Shown: piece by piece, positions 36,268-44,761 of the stretch
Numbering within the stretch: the first letter of the stretch is position 1
Layout of the letters: each line of letters begins with the position of its first letter
Source: Serratia nematodiphila DZ0503SBS1
GTDB lineage: Bacteria; Pseudomonadota; Gammaproteobacteria; Enterobacterales; Enterobacteriaceae
Length of the DNA stretch: 64,000 nt
NCBI RefSeq assembly: GCF_000738675.1
Contig: NZ_JPUX01000001.1
Coordinates: 3,472,001 to 3,536,000 of the forward strand
Direction of reading: 5' to 3'
Translations under genes and position numbers: made by a program
Notes under the pieces: generated by a model
The model's database searches: none
Told to the model about the DNA's origin: nothing
The model's input: only the letters and a program-made list of their open reading frames with translations

Positions 36268-36873
36268 ATGAATACGTTAGACGCAATCCGCCAGCGCCGC
36301 GCCACCAAGCAGTTCGATGCGCAGCACGTGATGACGCTCGAAGAGAAAAAAGCGTTGCTGACTATCGCGCTGCAGGGCGCGCCCAGCGCGTTTAACCTGC
36401 AACACTGGCGCCCGCTGCTGATCGAAGATCGCGCGCAGCGCGAGAAAATTCGCGAGGCGGCGTGGGGGCAGGCGCAGGTGACCGACGCGTCGATGCTGGT
36501 CGTGCTGTGCGGCGATCTGTCGAGCTGGGAGTCACAGGTAAAAAACGTCTGGGCCGAGGCCGCGGAGCCGGTACAGCAGTTCATGATCCCGGCCGTCGAT
36601 CAGTACTATCGCGGCAAGCCGCAGGTGCAGCGCGACGAAGTGATGCGCAGCAGCGGCATCTTCGCCCAGACGCTGATGCTGGCGGCCAAGGCGCAGGGCT
36701 ACGACTCTTGCCCGATGGACGGTTTTGATTTCGACGCGGTGGGCGAGATTATCAATAAGCCGGCGCATTATCAGATCGCGCTGATGGTCGCTATCGGCAA
36801 GGCGGCGGGGCAACCTTACCCGCGCATCGGCAAGCTGCCGTTCGACGAGGTGGTGAAAACCGATCGCTTCTGA
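36268..36873 (+). CDS. Nitroreductase-family flavoprotein
   Basis: This 201-residue FMN-dependent reductase begins MNTLDAIRQRRATKQFD, with GAPSAFNLQHWRPLL and GYDSCPMDGFDFDAVGEI typical of the NfnB/YdjA-like family. It reduces nitro compounds, quinones or related substrates with NAD(P)H. ATG 36268 has AGAGG at 7 bases. Whether it belongs to the preceding operon is unclear; the gap is 69 bases. A terminator follows. Confidence 0.9.
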   Translation: MNTLDAIRQRRATKQFDAQHVMTLEEKKALLTIALQGAPSAFNLQHWRPLLIEDRAQREKIREAAWGQAQVTDASMLVVLCGDLSSWESQVKNVWAEAAEPVQQFMIPAVDQYYRGKPQVQRDEVMRSSGIFAQTLMLAAKAQGYDSCPMDGFDFDAVGEIINKPAHYQIALMVAIGKAAGQPYPRIGKLPFDEVVKTDRF

Positions 36874-36892
36874 GCTGAACGGTGAATGACAA

Positions 36893-36924
36893 AAGGGAAG
36901 GCTTGCGCCTTCCCTTATTTTTTT
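36893..36924. terminator. Bidirectional rho-independent terminator
   Basis: AAGGGAAGGC, loop TTGC, GCCTTCCCTT then a run of Ts on the plus strand. It terminates the nitroreductase gene and, read the other way (stem followed by TTTT), the minus-strand small ORF at 36915-36986. Confidence 0.92.
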
Positions 36925-36986
36925 ATGACGCACAGTTCGTTCCAGTAGCTGAAACGGATGCGCCGTTGCAGGCGGTGATGCCACAT
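36915..36986 (-). CDS. Candidate 23-residue small protein
   Basis: ATG 36986 is preceded by AGAAGGAGTG at ideal spacing. The frame encodes a basic, aromatic-rich peptide (MWHHRLQRRIRFSYWNELC then VIKK) with codon usage like neighbouring genes, and ends inside a bidirectional terminator. This promoter-gap, ribosome binding site, ORF, terminator order is that of a real short gene. No homologue recognised; a leader role for nothing downstream is possible since it ends in a terminator. Confidence 0.6.
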   Translation of the reverse strand: MWHHRLQRRIRFSYWNELCVIKK

Positions 36987-37082
36987 AGAACACTCCTTCT
37001 ACCCTACACGGTTTAAATAAATAGCACCGCGCCGGACACAAGGCGAATGCTTTATTGTGCATAGCTTGCCCGTCGGGCGGGA

Positions 37083-37979
37083 TTAACCGATTTTACCGGC
37101 CCGGTGCGCGGCGGGCGGCCATCGCCAGCCGAAGTTCATGCCCGCCGCCGCGCCGAGAATGGCCAGCGTGCCCAGCAGCTGCAACAGGCTGAGACGGTGC
37201 CCGAACGCCGCCCAGTCCACCACGATCGCCACTGCCGGGTAGATAAACGACAGCGCGCCGACCAGAGCGGTGGGGATTTTCTGGATCGCGCCATAGAGCA
37301 ACGTGGACATCAACCCGGTATGCACCAGGCCGAGGGTCGCCAACAGCAGCCAGTCGAACGAATCGGCAGGAAGGTGGGTCAGACCGGCGAACGGCGCCAG
37401 CGCCAGCGCGCCGACGGTCAACTGAATCAACACGATCAGCTGCGGCGGCAGCGCGGCCAGCTGTTTGACGATCGCCGCCGCCAGGGCGTACATCAGGGCC
37501 GCCCCCAGCGCCAGCGCCACGCCCAGCAGATAGTCGCCATCGCCGCCACCGCTCTGCCGGCCGGTGACGATCAACACCATCCCCGCGAACGCCAGCAGAA
37601 GCCAGCCCAGCCGATTAGCCGTCAGTTTTTCACCGAACAGCAGCGTTCCCAGTGCCACCAACATAAACGGTTGAACATGGTAGGTCACGGTGGCGACAGC
37701 GATCGAGGCATGCGCATAGGCGGCAAACAATAGCGTCCAGTTGAGCACCAGCGCGAGGCCCCCCAGGACGGCGAACGCCAGCTGCCGCCGGTTGATGGCG
37801 CCTGATTTCAGTTGCCCAAGCGCGGCGCAGGTGGCCAGCATCGCCAGCGCGCCGAACGCGCAGCGCCAAAACACCACCGTGGCGGGCGGCTGCCCTAACA
37901 CGATCACCGGCCAACCGACGGTGCCGGAGATCGTCATGGCGAGGATCATTTGCACTGCGCCGCGCGTTTTCGTTTTCAT
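37083..37979 (-). CDS. EamA-family DMT exporter
   Basis: This 298-residue inner-membrane protein has ten helices in two EamA repeats (VLALLFGEKL-type motif seen as LGTLLFGEKLTANRLGWLLL, and ALSFIYPAVAIVVDWAAFGHRL in the second half). Substrate unknown; relatives export amino acids or metabolites. It is divergently transcribed from an XRE-cupin regulator gene that probably represses it. Confidence 0.87.
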   Translation of the reverse strand: MKTKTRGAVQMILAMTISGTVGWPVIVLGQPPATVVFWRCAFGALAMLATCAALGQLKSGAINRRQLAFAVLGGLALVLNWTLLFAAYAHASIAVATVTYHVQPFMLVALGTLLFGEKLTANRLGWLLLAFAGMVLIVTGRQSGGGDGDYLLGVALALGAALMYALAAAIVKQLAALPPQLIVLIQLTVGALALAPFAGLTHLPADSFDWLLLATLGLVHTGLMSTLLYGAIQKIPTALVGALSFIYPAVAIVVDWAAFGHRLSLLQLLGTLAILGAAAGMNFGWRWPPAAHRAGKIG

Positions 37980-38035
37980 GTCGTTTCCCTCGCGGCCTGA
38001 CCGTGCTTGTGGTGAAGTCGCTTAATCATTAAAAT

Positions 38036-38107
38036 GAACAATCGAACATTATGATGAACACGGTTGGCGCTGTTCGTCAAGACGAACAATTGAATGGTAT
38101 AACGAAC
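38036..38107. promoter_or_regulatory. Operator cluster between the EamA exporter and its regulator
   Basis: The divergent promoter region repeats GAACA-type half-sites: GAACAAT, CGAACAT, TGAACAC, a perfect 8-bp inverted repeat TGTTCGTC-AA-GACGAACA (38071-38088), and CGAACAAT next to the regulator start. This is the likely binding array for the XRE-cupin protein. Confidence 0.6.
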
Positions 38108-38108
38108 A

Positions 38109-38678
38109 ATGAGCGAGAGCCTAATGCAGAACATCACGCCGATTGGCCTCTTGTCGGCGGCAATCCGCCGTGAGCGGGAGCGATTGAACCTGTCCGTTAC
38201 CGAACTGGCGAAGCGCGCGGGTATCGCCAAGTCCACGCTGTCGCAGCTCGAAGCCGGCAGCGGCAACCCCAGCCTGGAAACGCTGTGGGCGCTGGCGATG
38301 GCGCTGGACGTGCCGGTCAGCCGGCTGATTTCGCAGCCGAGCAGGCCGGTGCAAGTGATCCGCGCCCATGAGGGAACGCCGGCGCTGTCGGAGCAGGGCA
38401 ACTACGCCGCCACGCTGTTGGCGACCTGCCCACCGGGGGCGCAACGCGACATTTACCGGCTGCGGGTGCAACCCGGTGAAACGAAATGCTCGCGGCCGCA
38501 TCCCCCCGGCACCGTCGAGCATGTGATCATCAGCAGTGGACGGGCGCGCCTTGGCCCGGCGGATCAACCGCTGGAGCTGAGCGCCGGCGATTACATCAGC
38601 TACTCGGCCGATCGAGAGCATATTTTCGAAGCGCTGGAGCCGGAGACCACCGCCGTCATGTTGATCGAGCAGGGCTAG
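38109..38678 (+). CDS. XRE-type regulator with C-terminal cupin
   Basis: This 189-residue protein has an N-terminal HTH_3 domain (LNLSVTELAKRAGIAKSTLSQLEAG) and a C-terminal cupin (about residues 105-180: HVIISSGRARLG, LSAGDYISYSADREHIF). Members bind a small ligand in the cupin and control an adjacent transporter or catabolic gene. Here the divergent EamA exporter is the clear candidate. Start 38109 or ATG 38124. Confidence 0.88.
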   Translation: MSESLMQNITPIGLLSAAIRRERERLNLSVTELAKRAGIAKSTLSQLEAGSGNPSLETLWALAMALDVPVSRLISQPSRPVQVIRAHEGTPALSEQGNYAATLLATCPPGAQRDIYRLRVQPGETKCSRPHPPGTVEHVIISSGRARLGPADQPLELSAGDYISYSADREHIFEALEPETTAVMLIEQG

Positions 38679-38701
38679 CACGGCGTTGACGGTTCGTTTA
38701 T

Positions 38702-38716
38702 TGAAAATGATTCTCA
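38702..38716 (+). promoter_or_regulatory. Fur-like box upstream of the transglutaminase-like gene
   Basis: TGAAAATGATTCTCA matches the 7-1-7 Fur model at 12 of 14 defined positions (TGAnAAT-N-ATTnTCA). It lies 85-99 bases upstream of the ATG at 38801, within the likely promoter. Confidence 0.6.
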
Positions 38717-38800
38717 ATTATATTAGTGTGCCCGCCTGTTTTGACGCCGGGACGGACGTATGGCCCGGTGTCGCTGCTTAACGCCCTTCAAGGACCGAAG

Positions 38801-40726
38801 ATGAAAATCGCTATTCCTTCCATACTGTTACTCGCCGGTTTGACGGCGACGCACCCGGCCACCGTGTTGGCCGCTGCACCGCCCGCCGCGGCGGATCAGG
38901 GCCAGAACGACACGGCCAACAACGATTTCAGCTTCGTGCGCTATCGCGCGGATTATCGCGTTAACGCCAACGCCACCAACGTGAAGACGGAAAGCTACGA
39001 AGTGCTGCTGAAGACCAAGGCGGCGATCGAGAAATTCAGCCAGATCCGCCTGAGCTACAGCGAAAAAATGGAAACGCTGGAGGTGGTTGCCGCCTATACG
39101 CTGACCGCCGACGGCCAGCGCCACGACGTGGCGCCCGACCGCATCTATACCCAGGAGAGCTACTCCAGCGCCACGGCGCCGCTGTATGCCGATCGCAAGG
39201 TGCGCGTCATCGTGTTCTCCAATCTGGCGCCGGGATCGCGCGTGGTGTATGAGCTGCGTCGCACGCAAAACACCCCGTATTTCCCTGACTATTTCGGCCT
39301 GTGGGAGACGTTCAGCGTTTTCGATCAGTTCGACGACGCCGAAGTGACCCTGCAGGCGCCGGCCAAGCTGCCGATGCATATCTTCACGCGCGGCGTGGAA
39401 GGCGGGGACCAGCCGCAGATCCGCGACGGGCAGGCGCACTGGCGCTGGCATTATTCGCGCAGCGCGCCGATGAAGGCGCAAAACTGGGCGGCGGACAGCT
39501 GGACCTTCAGCCCGACCATCATGGCCAGCACCTACCGCGAGTGGCCGCAGTTGGCCAAGGCCTACCAGCTGAAGGCCGGCGCGGCGGCGAAGGTGACGCC
39601 GGGCATTCAGGCGCTGGCGGACAACATTACCGCTGGCATCAGCGATCGGCGCGAGCAGGCGGAGGCCCTCTATCGCTGGGTGGCGCAAAACATTCGCTAC
39701 GTGGCGGTGTACCTGGGCAACGGCGGGCTGGAGCCGAATTCGGCGCAGAGCATTCTCGATAACCATTACGGCGACTGTAAGGATCACGTGGTGATCCTGG
39801 AGGCGCTGCTCGCCGCCAAAGGCATTGAAAGCTCGCCGGTGCTGATCGGCATGGATGAAGGCCCGATACTGCCTAACGTGCCGCTGCTCGGCCGCTTTAA
39901 TCACGCCATCACCTACGTGCCGGAGTTCAACTTGTACCTGGATTCCACCAATCCTTGGGCGCGTTTCGGGCAACTGCCGGAGGGCGATTTGGGCGCGCCT
40001 GTGCTGCTGACGCGCGACGCCAGGCTGGCGCGCACCCCGGGCAGCGATGAGCAACCGGCCAAGAGCGCGTTGAACGTCGATTTCGTGTTCGACAAGGCGG
40101 GCAACCTGCAGGGGGAAACCGAGCGCCGGCTGAGCGAAGTGGAAGAGATTGACCTGCGGGGCTACTTCTCGCAGATCAACCGCCAGAACCGGGCGCAGGC
40201 CGAAGCGACGATCATGTCCGCATCCGGCATCGACGGCAGCGGCGAGGTGGCGATGAACAGCGATCCGCTGGATCTCAAAAAGCAGTTCGGTTACCGCTTC
40301 CGCTTCAAGGCGGACGACTACGTCGATTTCGGCGTGGTGGGCGGCATGACCTTGCCCAACCCGCCCGGCGGCAAATCGTTCCGCACGCTGTATACCACCA
40401 CGGCGGCGCCGGGCAACGAAACCCCGTTCTACTGCAGCGCGCAGCGCTACGACGAAACCTACCGCCTGCAGCTGCCGGCCAACGTGCCGATCATCGCCAT
40501 TCCGCAAGACAGGCAGTTCCGCAATGCGGCGGGCGACTATCGCGTGGCGTGGCGGCGCGATGGGCAGCAGGTGACCGTCAATCACCGCCTGCAGGTGAAC
40601 GCCATTCGCGGCAAGGAAGCGCTGTGCCAGGCGCAGGATTACCCGGCGTTCCGCGAGCTGTTCCAGCAGGTGCGGCGCGGTTTCCGCGGCCAGGTGGTGT
40701 ACGGTGAATTGGCCAACGGCAAATAG
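38801..40726 (+). CDS. Secreted DUF3857/transglutaminase-like protein
   Basis: This 641-residue protein starts at ATG 38801 (AAGGA at 7 bases) with a signal peptide (MKIAIPSILLLAGLTATHPATVLA). A DUF3857 domain occupies about residues 50-210, followed by a transglutaminase-like core (about 270-360) with the catalytic cysteine in HYGDCKDHVVILEALL and a later histidine in RFNHAITYV. Members are thought to be periplasmic peptidases or transglutaminases; no substrate is known. A Fur-like site precedes it, suggesting iron-linked expression. Confidence 0.85.
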   Translation: MKIAIPSILLLAGLTATHPATVLAAAPPAAADQGQNDTANNDFSFVRYRADYRVNANATNVKTESYEVLLKTKAAIEKFSQIRLSYSEKMETLEVVAAYTLTADGQRHDVAPDRIYTQESYSSATAPLYADRKVRVIVFSNLAPGSRVVYELRRTQNTPYFPDYFGLWETFSVFDQFDDAEVTLQAPAKLPMHIFTRGVEGGDQPQIRDGQAHWRWHYSRSAPMKAQNWAADSWTFSPTIMASTYREWPQLAKAYQLKAGAAAKVTPGIQALADNITAGISDRREQAEALYRWVAQNIRYVAVYLGNGGLEPNSAQSILDNHYGDCKDHVVILEALLAAKGIESSPVLIGMDEGPILPNVPLLGRFNHAITYVPEFNLYLDSTNPWARFGQLPEGDLGAPVLLTRDARLARTPGSDEQPAKSALNVDFVFDKAGNLQGETERRLSEVEEIDLRGYFSQINRQNRAQAEATIMSASGIDGSGEVAMNSDPLDLKKQFGYRFRFKADDYVDFGVVGGMTLPNPPGGKSFRTLYTTTAAPGNETPFYCSAQRYDETYRLQLPANVPIIAIPQDRQFRNAAGDYRVAWRRDGQQVTVNHRLQVNAIRGKEALCQAQDYPAFRELFQQVRRGFRGQVVYGELANGK

Positions 40727-40747
40727 GACGCCGCTCCGTAGTCGGAT

Positions 40748-40781
40748 AAAAATGGCCCCCAATCAGATGCCTGTGGGGGCC
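40748..40781 (-). terminator. Rho-independent terminator of the truncated oxidoreductase gene
   Basis: Minus strand: GGCCCCCA, 12-base loop, TGGGGGCC then ATTTTTA. It sits 13 bases past the stop of the gene remnant at 40794-40935, so the terminator of the lost gene is still in place. Confidence 0.85.
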
Positions 40782-40793
40782 AAAGCATTCCTA

Positions 40794-40935
40794 CTAAGCG
40801 ATCTTAATCGCGCGCACCTCTTTGGATCTCAATTTCACGCGGATTGGCACCGATTTGTACGAAAGCGTACCGCTCTCCTCATCGATGTAATGCAACGGCA
40901 CCAGCACGTTGGCTTCCGGGTAGTAGGCGCGGCGC
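40794..40935 (-). pseudogene. 3' remnant of an FdhF/YdeP-type molybdopterin oxidoreductase gene
   Basis: Reading the minus strand, the last 47 codons before TAG spell RRAYYPEANVLVPLHYIDEE, then SGTLSYKSVPIRVKL and a short basic tail. The YYPEANVLVPL block is the characteristic C-terminal signature of FdhF/YdeP-family molybdopterin oxidoreductases (usually over 700 residues). Everything before it is gone: at about 40936 the GC-rich sequence switches abruptly to AT-rich DNA holding an unrelated gene. Confidence 0.75.
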
Positions 40936-41685
40936 TTACATTTTTGTTATGCCTTTAGTTGATGCCACCATTTGTCGCCATACCAAAATTCCAGCCAAAG
41001 CATCTTCCAACGTCTGAGTATTGTGTTTTTCTTCGCCTGCTGTGAGGCTAACAATGGTATTTGCGCACATTGTTCCTCCTTGCACTTGTCCTTCCACTAA
41101 CTTTGAGCAGCTCTGGATATATTCAAATGTGACTCTTTCTATTTCTTCCTCACACTGTAATTTAAGTTGAGCGATCTTTGGACGGATGATAGCCAGTACG
41201 GTCCCGCCATATTCAAGCGCCTCTTCCTTTGTGGGGATTTTTCCTTTATGAATAACGCTATTCCTAAAACCTGTATCCTTACTGGATAAGAGTTGCGGCA
41301 ACTCACCAAACTCGCTCGCCCAAAGAAACAGAAAAGCACCGAGTTGCCGTTCGGATTGGTTAGAAACCTGTTTCCATACAATTGAGAAAACATCGTTTTC
41401 AATGTTTCTCTTTTTACAGAGAACTTTTATACAAAACTCATAAAAGCGCTCCAAGCTTGACGTAAACGACGATACAGCTTCTCGGTAATAGCCATCCAAA
41501 ATTGCGTTTGCACCGATATCAAAAAGGATTTCGAATTTCTGCTGTTGCAATACGGTTACCGACTTATGTCCACGTGTACAACATGTTTCGTATCGCCCGT
41601 CATCGCGAAATTCAAACGTAGTTAATTCATTTGTAGGATGGCCAAGCTCTTGGAAACATGCCATGCATGGCATTAATAATTTCAT
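40936..41685 (-). CDS. AT-rich orphan protein with zinc-ribbon-like N-terminus and HEPN-like motif
   Basis: A 249-residue protein from ATG 41685 (AAGGA at 8 bases; upstream in-frame starts are weaker). The first 40 residues carry CMAC (C7, C10) and CCTRGH (C35, C36, H40), a likely zinc ribbon. A helical region follows with SSLERFYEFCIK and, at residues 141-146, RNSVIH followed by KGKIP. This is the RNxxxH pattern of HEPN ribonuclease-type domains, with the first-helix polar pattern about 60 residues earlier. No membrane segment or signal. Base composition is far more AT-rich than the neighbours and no operon partner exists. Transfer from another source is likely. Function unknown; HEPN proteins are often toxins or defence RNases. 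Confidence 0.7.
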   Translation of the reverse strand: MKLLMPCMACFQELGHPTNELTTFEFRDDGRYETCCTRGHKSVTVLQQQKFEILFDIGANAILDGYYREAVSSFTSSLERFYEFCIKVLCKKRNIENDVFSIVWKQVSNQSERQLGAFLFLWASEFGELPQLLSSKDTGFRNSVIHKGKIPTKEEALEYGGTVLAIIRPKIAQLKLQCEEEIERVTFEYIQSCSKLVEGQVQGGTMCANTIVSLTAGEEKHNTQTLEDALAGILVWRQMVASTKGITKM

Positions 41686-41869
41686 TAATCTGTCCTTAGT
41701 TATCATGACATAGAGCAAAGAGGTGAAGTGCCCAGAATTTTGCCATTATTATATGTTTTTTAGGCATTTCTTGAGGATAAACGTCGTTGTTTTTCCATAA
41801 ACTGTCGTCAAAATTATCGTCATAATATCTCTGATGAGATTTTTATTGTATAGCATCATAGATAGATGA

Positions 41870-41904
41870 CCTATTCCATGCTCATTAGATACACATGGAA
41901 TAGG
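41870..41904. repeat. Perfect 11-bp inverted repeat downstream of ggt
   Basis: CCTATTCCATG and CATGGAATAGG flank a 13-base spacer, 16 bases past the ggt stop codon. It could be the ggt terminator stem, although no U-tract follows. It also marks the right edge of the AT-rich segment (about 40936-41890). Confidence 0.6.
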
Positions 41905-41919
41905 CGGGCCGCCGGGGCG

Positions 41920-43593
41920 TTACTTTTTCACCACCAGGCCCACGCCGCGGCCGCGCGGATCGGACGCGGTTTCCGGCGTGCGGCCATCGATGCGGATGAC
42001 CTGAATATCCCCCATGTTCCAGCCCTGGTCTTCGAGGGTGTAGCCCATGGCCTTCAGCTCGTCCGCCGGTTTGCCGGTCAGCGGCGCAAAGCTGTCATAG
42101 TAGACGGTGTCCTTCGGCAACAGCTGATGATGTACGCGCTGGGCGGCCACCGCCTGCGCAAGCGGCAGGTGGTAATCGTAGAGGTTGTTGATCACCTGGA
42201 AGATCGAGGTGAAGATGCGCGAACCGCCTGGGGTGCCGATCACCAGGGTGACGTCGCCGTCGCGGGTGATGATGGTCGGGCTCATCGAGGAGAGCATGCG
42301 TTTGCCTGGCTCGATGGCGTTGGCGTCGCTGCCCACCACGCCGAAAGCATTGGCGACGCCGGGTTTGGCGCTGAAGTCGTCCATCTCGTCGTTAAGCAGG
42401 AAGCCGGCGTCCTTGACCACCACGCCGCTGCCGAAGTCCCAGTTCAGCGTATAGGTATTGCTGACCGCGTTGCCGGCGGCATCGACGATCGAAAAGTGGG
42501 TGGTTTGGTGGCTTTCCAGCCCCGGCCGCACCCGTTCGGTCGGCGAGATCGCCGTCGGGTTGATCTCGGCGGCGCGTTTTTGCAGGTAATCAGGGGCGAT
42601 CAGCTGCGCTTCCGGCACGTTAGTGAAATCCGGGTCGCCGAGGTAGTCGGCGCGATCGGCGAACACGCGTTTTTCGATTTCCGCCAACAGGTGGATATAG
42701 CGCGCCGAGTTGAGCGGCACGCCCTTGAAGTCGGCCGCGCGATCTTCTTTTATCCCCAGCAGCTGCGCCAACGCAATGCCGCCGGAGCTGGGCAGCGGGG
42801 CGGTATACACGGTGTTGCCGCGCCAGCTGATGCGCATCGGTTCACGCCATTTCACCCGATAGTCGGCCAAATCCGCCGCGCCGATCAGCCCGTTGTCGCG
42901 CTGCATTTGCGCCACCAGCAGGCGGGCGGTCTCGCCGTGATAAAAATCGTCGGCGCCCGATTTGGCGATGCGCTCAAGGGTGGCGGCCAGCTCCGGCTGT
43001 TTGAACACCGTGCCGGGCTTCATGGCGCCGAAATAGTCGCCGAAGTTGGTTTTACCGGCGAACAGCTTGTTGGCGTCTTCACGGTACTGATACTGCTGAT
43101 CCGCTACGGTGAAACCTTGCCGGGCGTAGCCGATCGCCGGCGTCAGCAGTTCGGCCCACGGCAGCTTGCCGAATCGCTTGTGGGCTTCCCACAACCCCAG
43201 CACGGTGCCCGGCACGCCGGCGGCGCGGCTGCCCACCAGGCTGAGATTTTCGATCACTTCGCCTTTCTCGTTCAGATACATGGTCTTGCTGGCGGCCTTG
43301 GGCGCTACTTCGCGGTAGTCGAGAAAATAGGGCTTGCCGTCGACATACAGCGTCATAAAGCCGCCGCCGCCGATATTGCCGGCTTCAGGGTAGGTCACCG
43401 CGAGGGTAAAGGCGGTGGCGACCGCCGCGTCGACCGCGTTGCCGCCGGCCTGCAGAATGTGCGCGGCGACCTTGGCGCCATACTGATCCGGGGCGGCGAC
43501 CGCGCCGGCGGTCAGATCGGCGGCAAAGGCGGCGGGAACGGTGCAGGCAAGGGCCACGCTCAGAGCTATCGTTTTCAATAAACCGGCAGACAT
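41920..43593 (-). CDS. ggt: Gamma-glutamyltranspeptidase
   Basis: This 557-residue periplasmic enzyme has a signal peptide (MSAGLLKTIALSVALACTVPAAFA) and the N-terminal nucleophile hydrolase fold. Autocatalytic cleavage would occur before the catalytic threonine in SHQTTHFSIVD, giving large and small subunits; the small subunit shows MLSSMSPTI and GTPGGSRI. It hydrolyses glutathione and transfers gamma-glutamyl groups. AAAGGA precedes the ATG. It is monocistronic; a LysR gene lies 161 bases upstream on the same strand. Confidence 0.95.
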   Translation of the reverse strand: MSAGLLKTIALSVALACTVPAAFAADLTAGAVAAPDQYGAKVAAHILQAGGNAVDAAVATAFTLAVTYPEAGNIGGGGFMTLYVDGKPYFLDYREVAPKAASKTMYLNEKGEVIENLSLVGSRAAGVPGTVLGLWEAHKRFGKLPWAELLTPAIGYARQGFTVADQQYQYREDANKLFAGKTNFGDYFGAMKPGTVFKQPELAATLERIAKSGADDFYHGETARLLVAQMQRDNGLIGAADLADYRVKWREPMRISWRGNTVYTAPLPSSGGIALAQLLGIKEDRAADFKGVPLNSARYIHLLAEIEKRVFADRADYLGDPDFTNVPEAQLIAPDYLQKRAAEINPTAISPTERVRPGLESHQTTHFSIVDAAGNAVSNTYTLNWDFGSGVVVKDAGFLLNDEMDDFSAKPGVANAFGVVGSDANAIEPGKRMLSSMSPTIITRDGDVTLVIGTPGGSRIFTSIFQVINNLYDYHLPLAQAVAAQRVHHQLLPKDTVYYDSFAPLTGKPADELKAMGYTLEDQGWNMGDIQVIRIDGRTPETASDPRGRGVGLVVKK

Positions 43594-43754
43594 AGAAGAT
43601 CCTTTTAGCGATGTTCAGTTATCAGGTGAATTCAACTAATTATTTTGAAACAGCAGGTTAGCGCGTTTTCTTCGGGTTGTTGCGACGCTTTATTGAAGGT
43701 AGCAGCGGTCAGGCGGGGCCGCCTGACCAGAGTAGCAAATCGTGACGTGACGCG

Positions 43755-44618
43755 TTATGCGCCGGCGGGCAGCGCCGACTGCAGCCATTGGCAGAAGTGA
43801 CGGGCGAGCGGATTGTGTTCGCTGTCGCGGTGCAGCAGCCACGCCCAGTTGGCGCCGCGCACGCGTTGCTCGGTTAACGGCTGCAGCAGCCCGACGTCGC
43901 GCGCGTGTTGCGCCAGCAGTTGGCTGACCAACGCGATGCCGAGGCCGTTGCAGGCGGCGTCCAGCAGCAGACCAGGATCGGAGAAGTTCAGCCCGCTGTC
44001 GCGTTGGCCGACGTGCGCGCCGCCCGCCGCCGTCCAGTGGCTCCAGTCCATCTCGCGTTCGCCGTGCAAGGTCACGCGCTGCTCCGGCGCCAACGCCAGC
44101 AGGCTGGGGTGGCAGGCGGGATAGAGCCGGTCGGTACAGAGAACGTTAAAGGTGCAGTCCGCCTGCGCGCTGAGATCGTCGCGGATCGCCAGATCGATGC
44201 TGTCCGTCGCCATATCCGGCGGTTCAAAGCTGGTGAACAGCCACAGATCGATCTGCGGATGTCGCTGGTTGAAATCGCCCAGCCGCGGCGCGAGCCAGTG
44301 GCGGGCAAAGGCCGGGGTGGTATTGACGATCAGCTGGTTGGGTTTGCGGTACTGATCCAAACGGCGAATGCCGACGGCCAACTGTTGCAGCATCACCTGT
44401 GCGGTGCTGAACAGATCGTGGCCGGCGTCGGTCAGCGTTACGCTGCGGCCGGTGCGGAAGAACAGCGGCTGTTCCAAAAACGCCTCGAGGCTGCGGATCT
44501 GTTGGCTGATGGCCGACTGGGTCAGGTGCAATTCTTCGGCGGCCTGATGAAAACTGCCCAAGCGCGCCGCCGCTTCGAAACCGCGCAGTGCGCTCAAAGG
44601 GGGCCAGTGTTTTAACAT
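43755..44618 (-). CDS. LysR-family regulator (GcvA-like)
   Basis: This 287-residue protein has the LysR HTH (LGSFHQAAEELHLTQSAISQQIRSLE) and a C-terminal substrate-binding domain. The opening PPLSALRGFEAAARLGSF is typical of the GcvA-like subgroup. It is divergent from the deiminase gene 143 bases away and is probably its regulator. Inducer unknown. Confidence 0.9.
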   Translation of the reverse strand: MLKHWPPLSALRGFEAAARLGSFHQAAEELHLTQSAISQQIRSLEAFLEQPLFFRTGRSVTLTDAGHDLFSTAQVMLQQLAVGIRRLDQYRKPNQLIVNTTPAFARHWLAPRLGDFNQRHPQIDLWLFTSFEPPDMATDSIDLAIRDDLSAQADCTFNVLCTDRLYPACHPSLLALAPEQRVTLHGEREMDWSHWTAAGGAHVGQRDSGLNFSDPGLLLDAACNGLGIALVSQLLAQHARDVGLLQPLTEQRVRGANWAWLLHRDSEHNPLARHFCQWLQSALPAGA

Positions 44619-44761
44619 TATCGATAAGCCTGTCTAATCAGATATCCACTAAATATATCGTTTGTCGCGGTGGCAGGGGAAGACTAGCATGGGATTCAAG
44701 TGCCGGAGAGTGAAAAATTCGGTTAACCATTTGAATTTAAATTAATTAAAAGAGGTCGTTT

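Noticed and set aside
38828..40762. 644-codon open frame opposite the transglutaminase-like gene
   Set aside because: Antisense shadow with Arg/His/Gln-rich composition. The plus-strand protein has a signal peptide, domain motifs and a ribosome binding site.
41866..43581. 571-codon open frame opposite ggt
   Set aside because: Shadow of ggt; the start lies inside the intergenic repeat and no motif is present.
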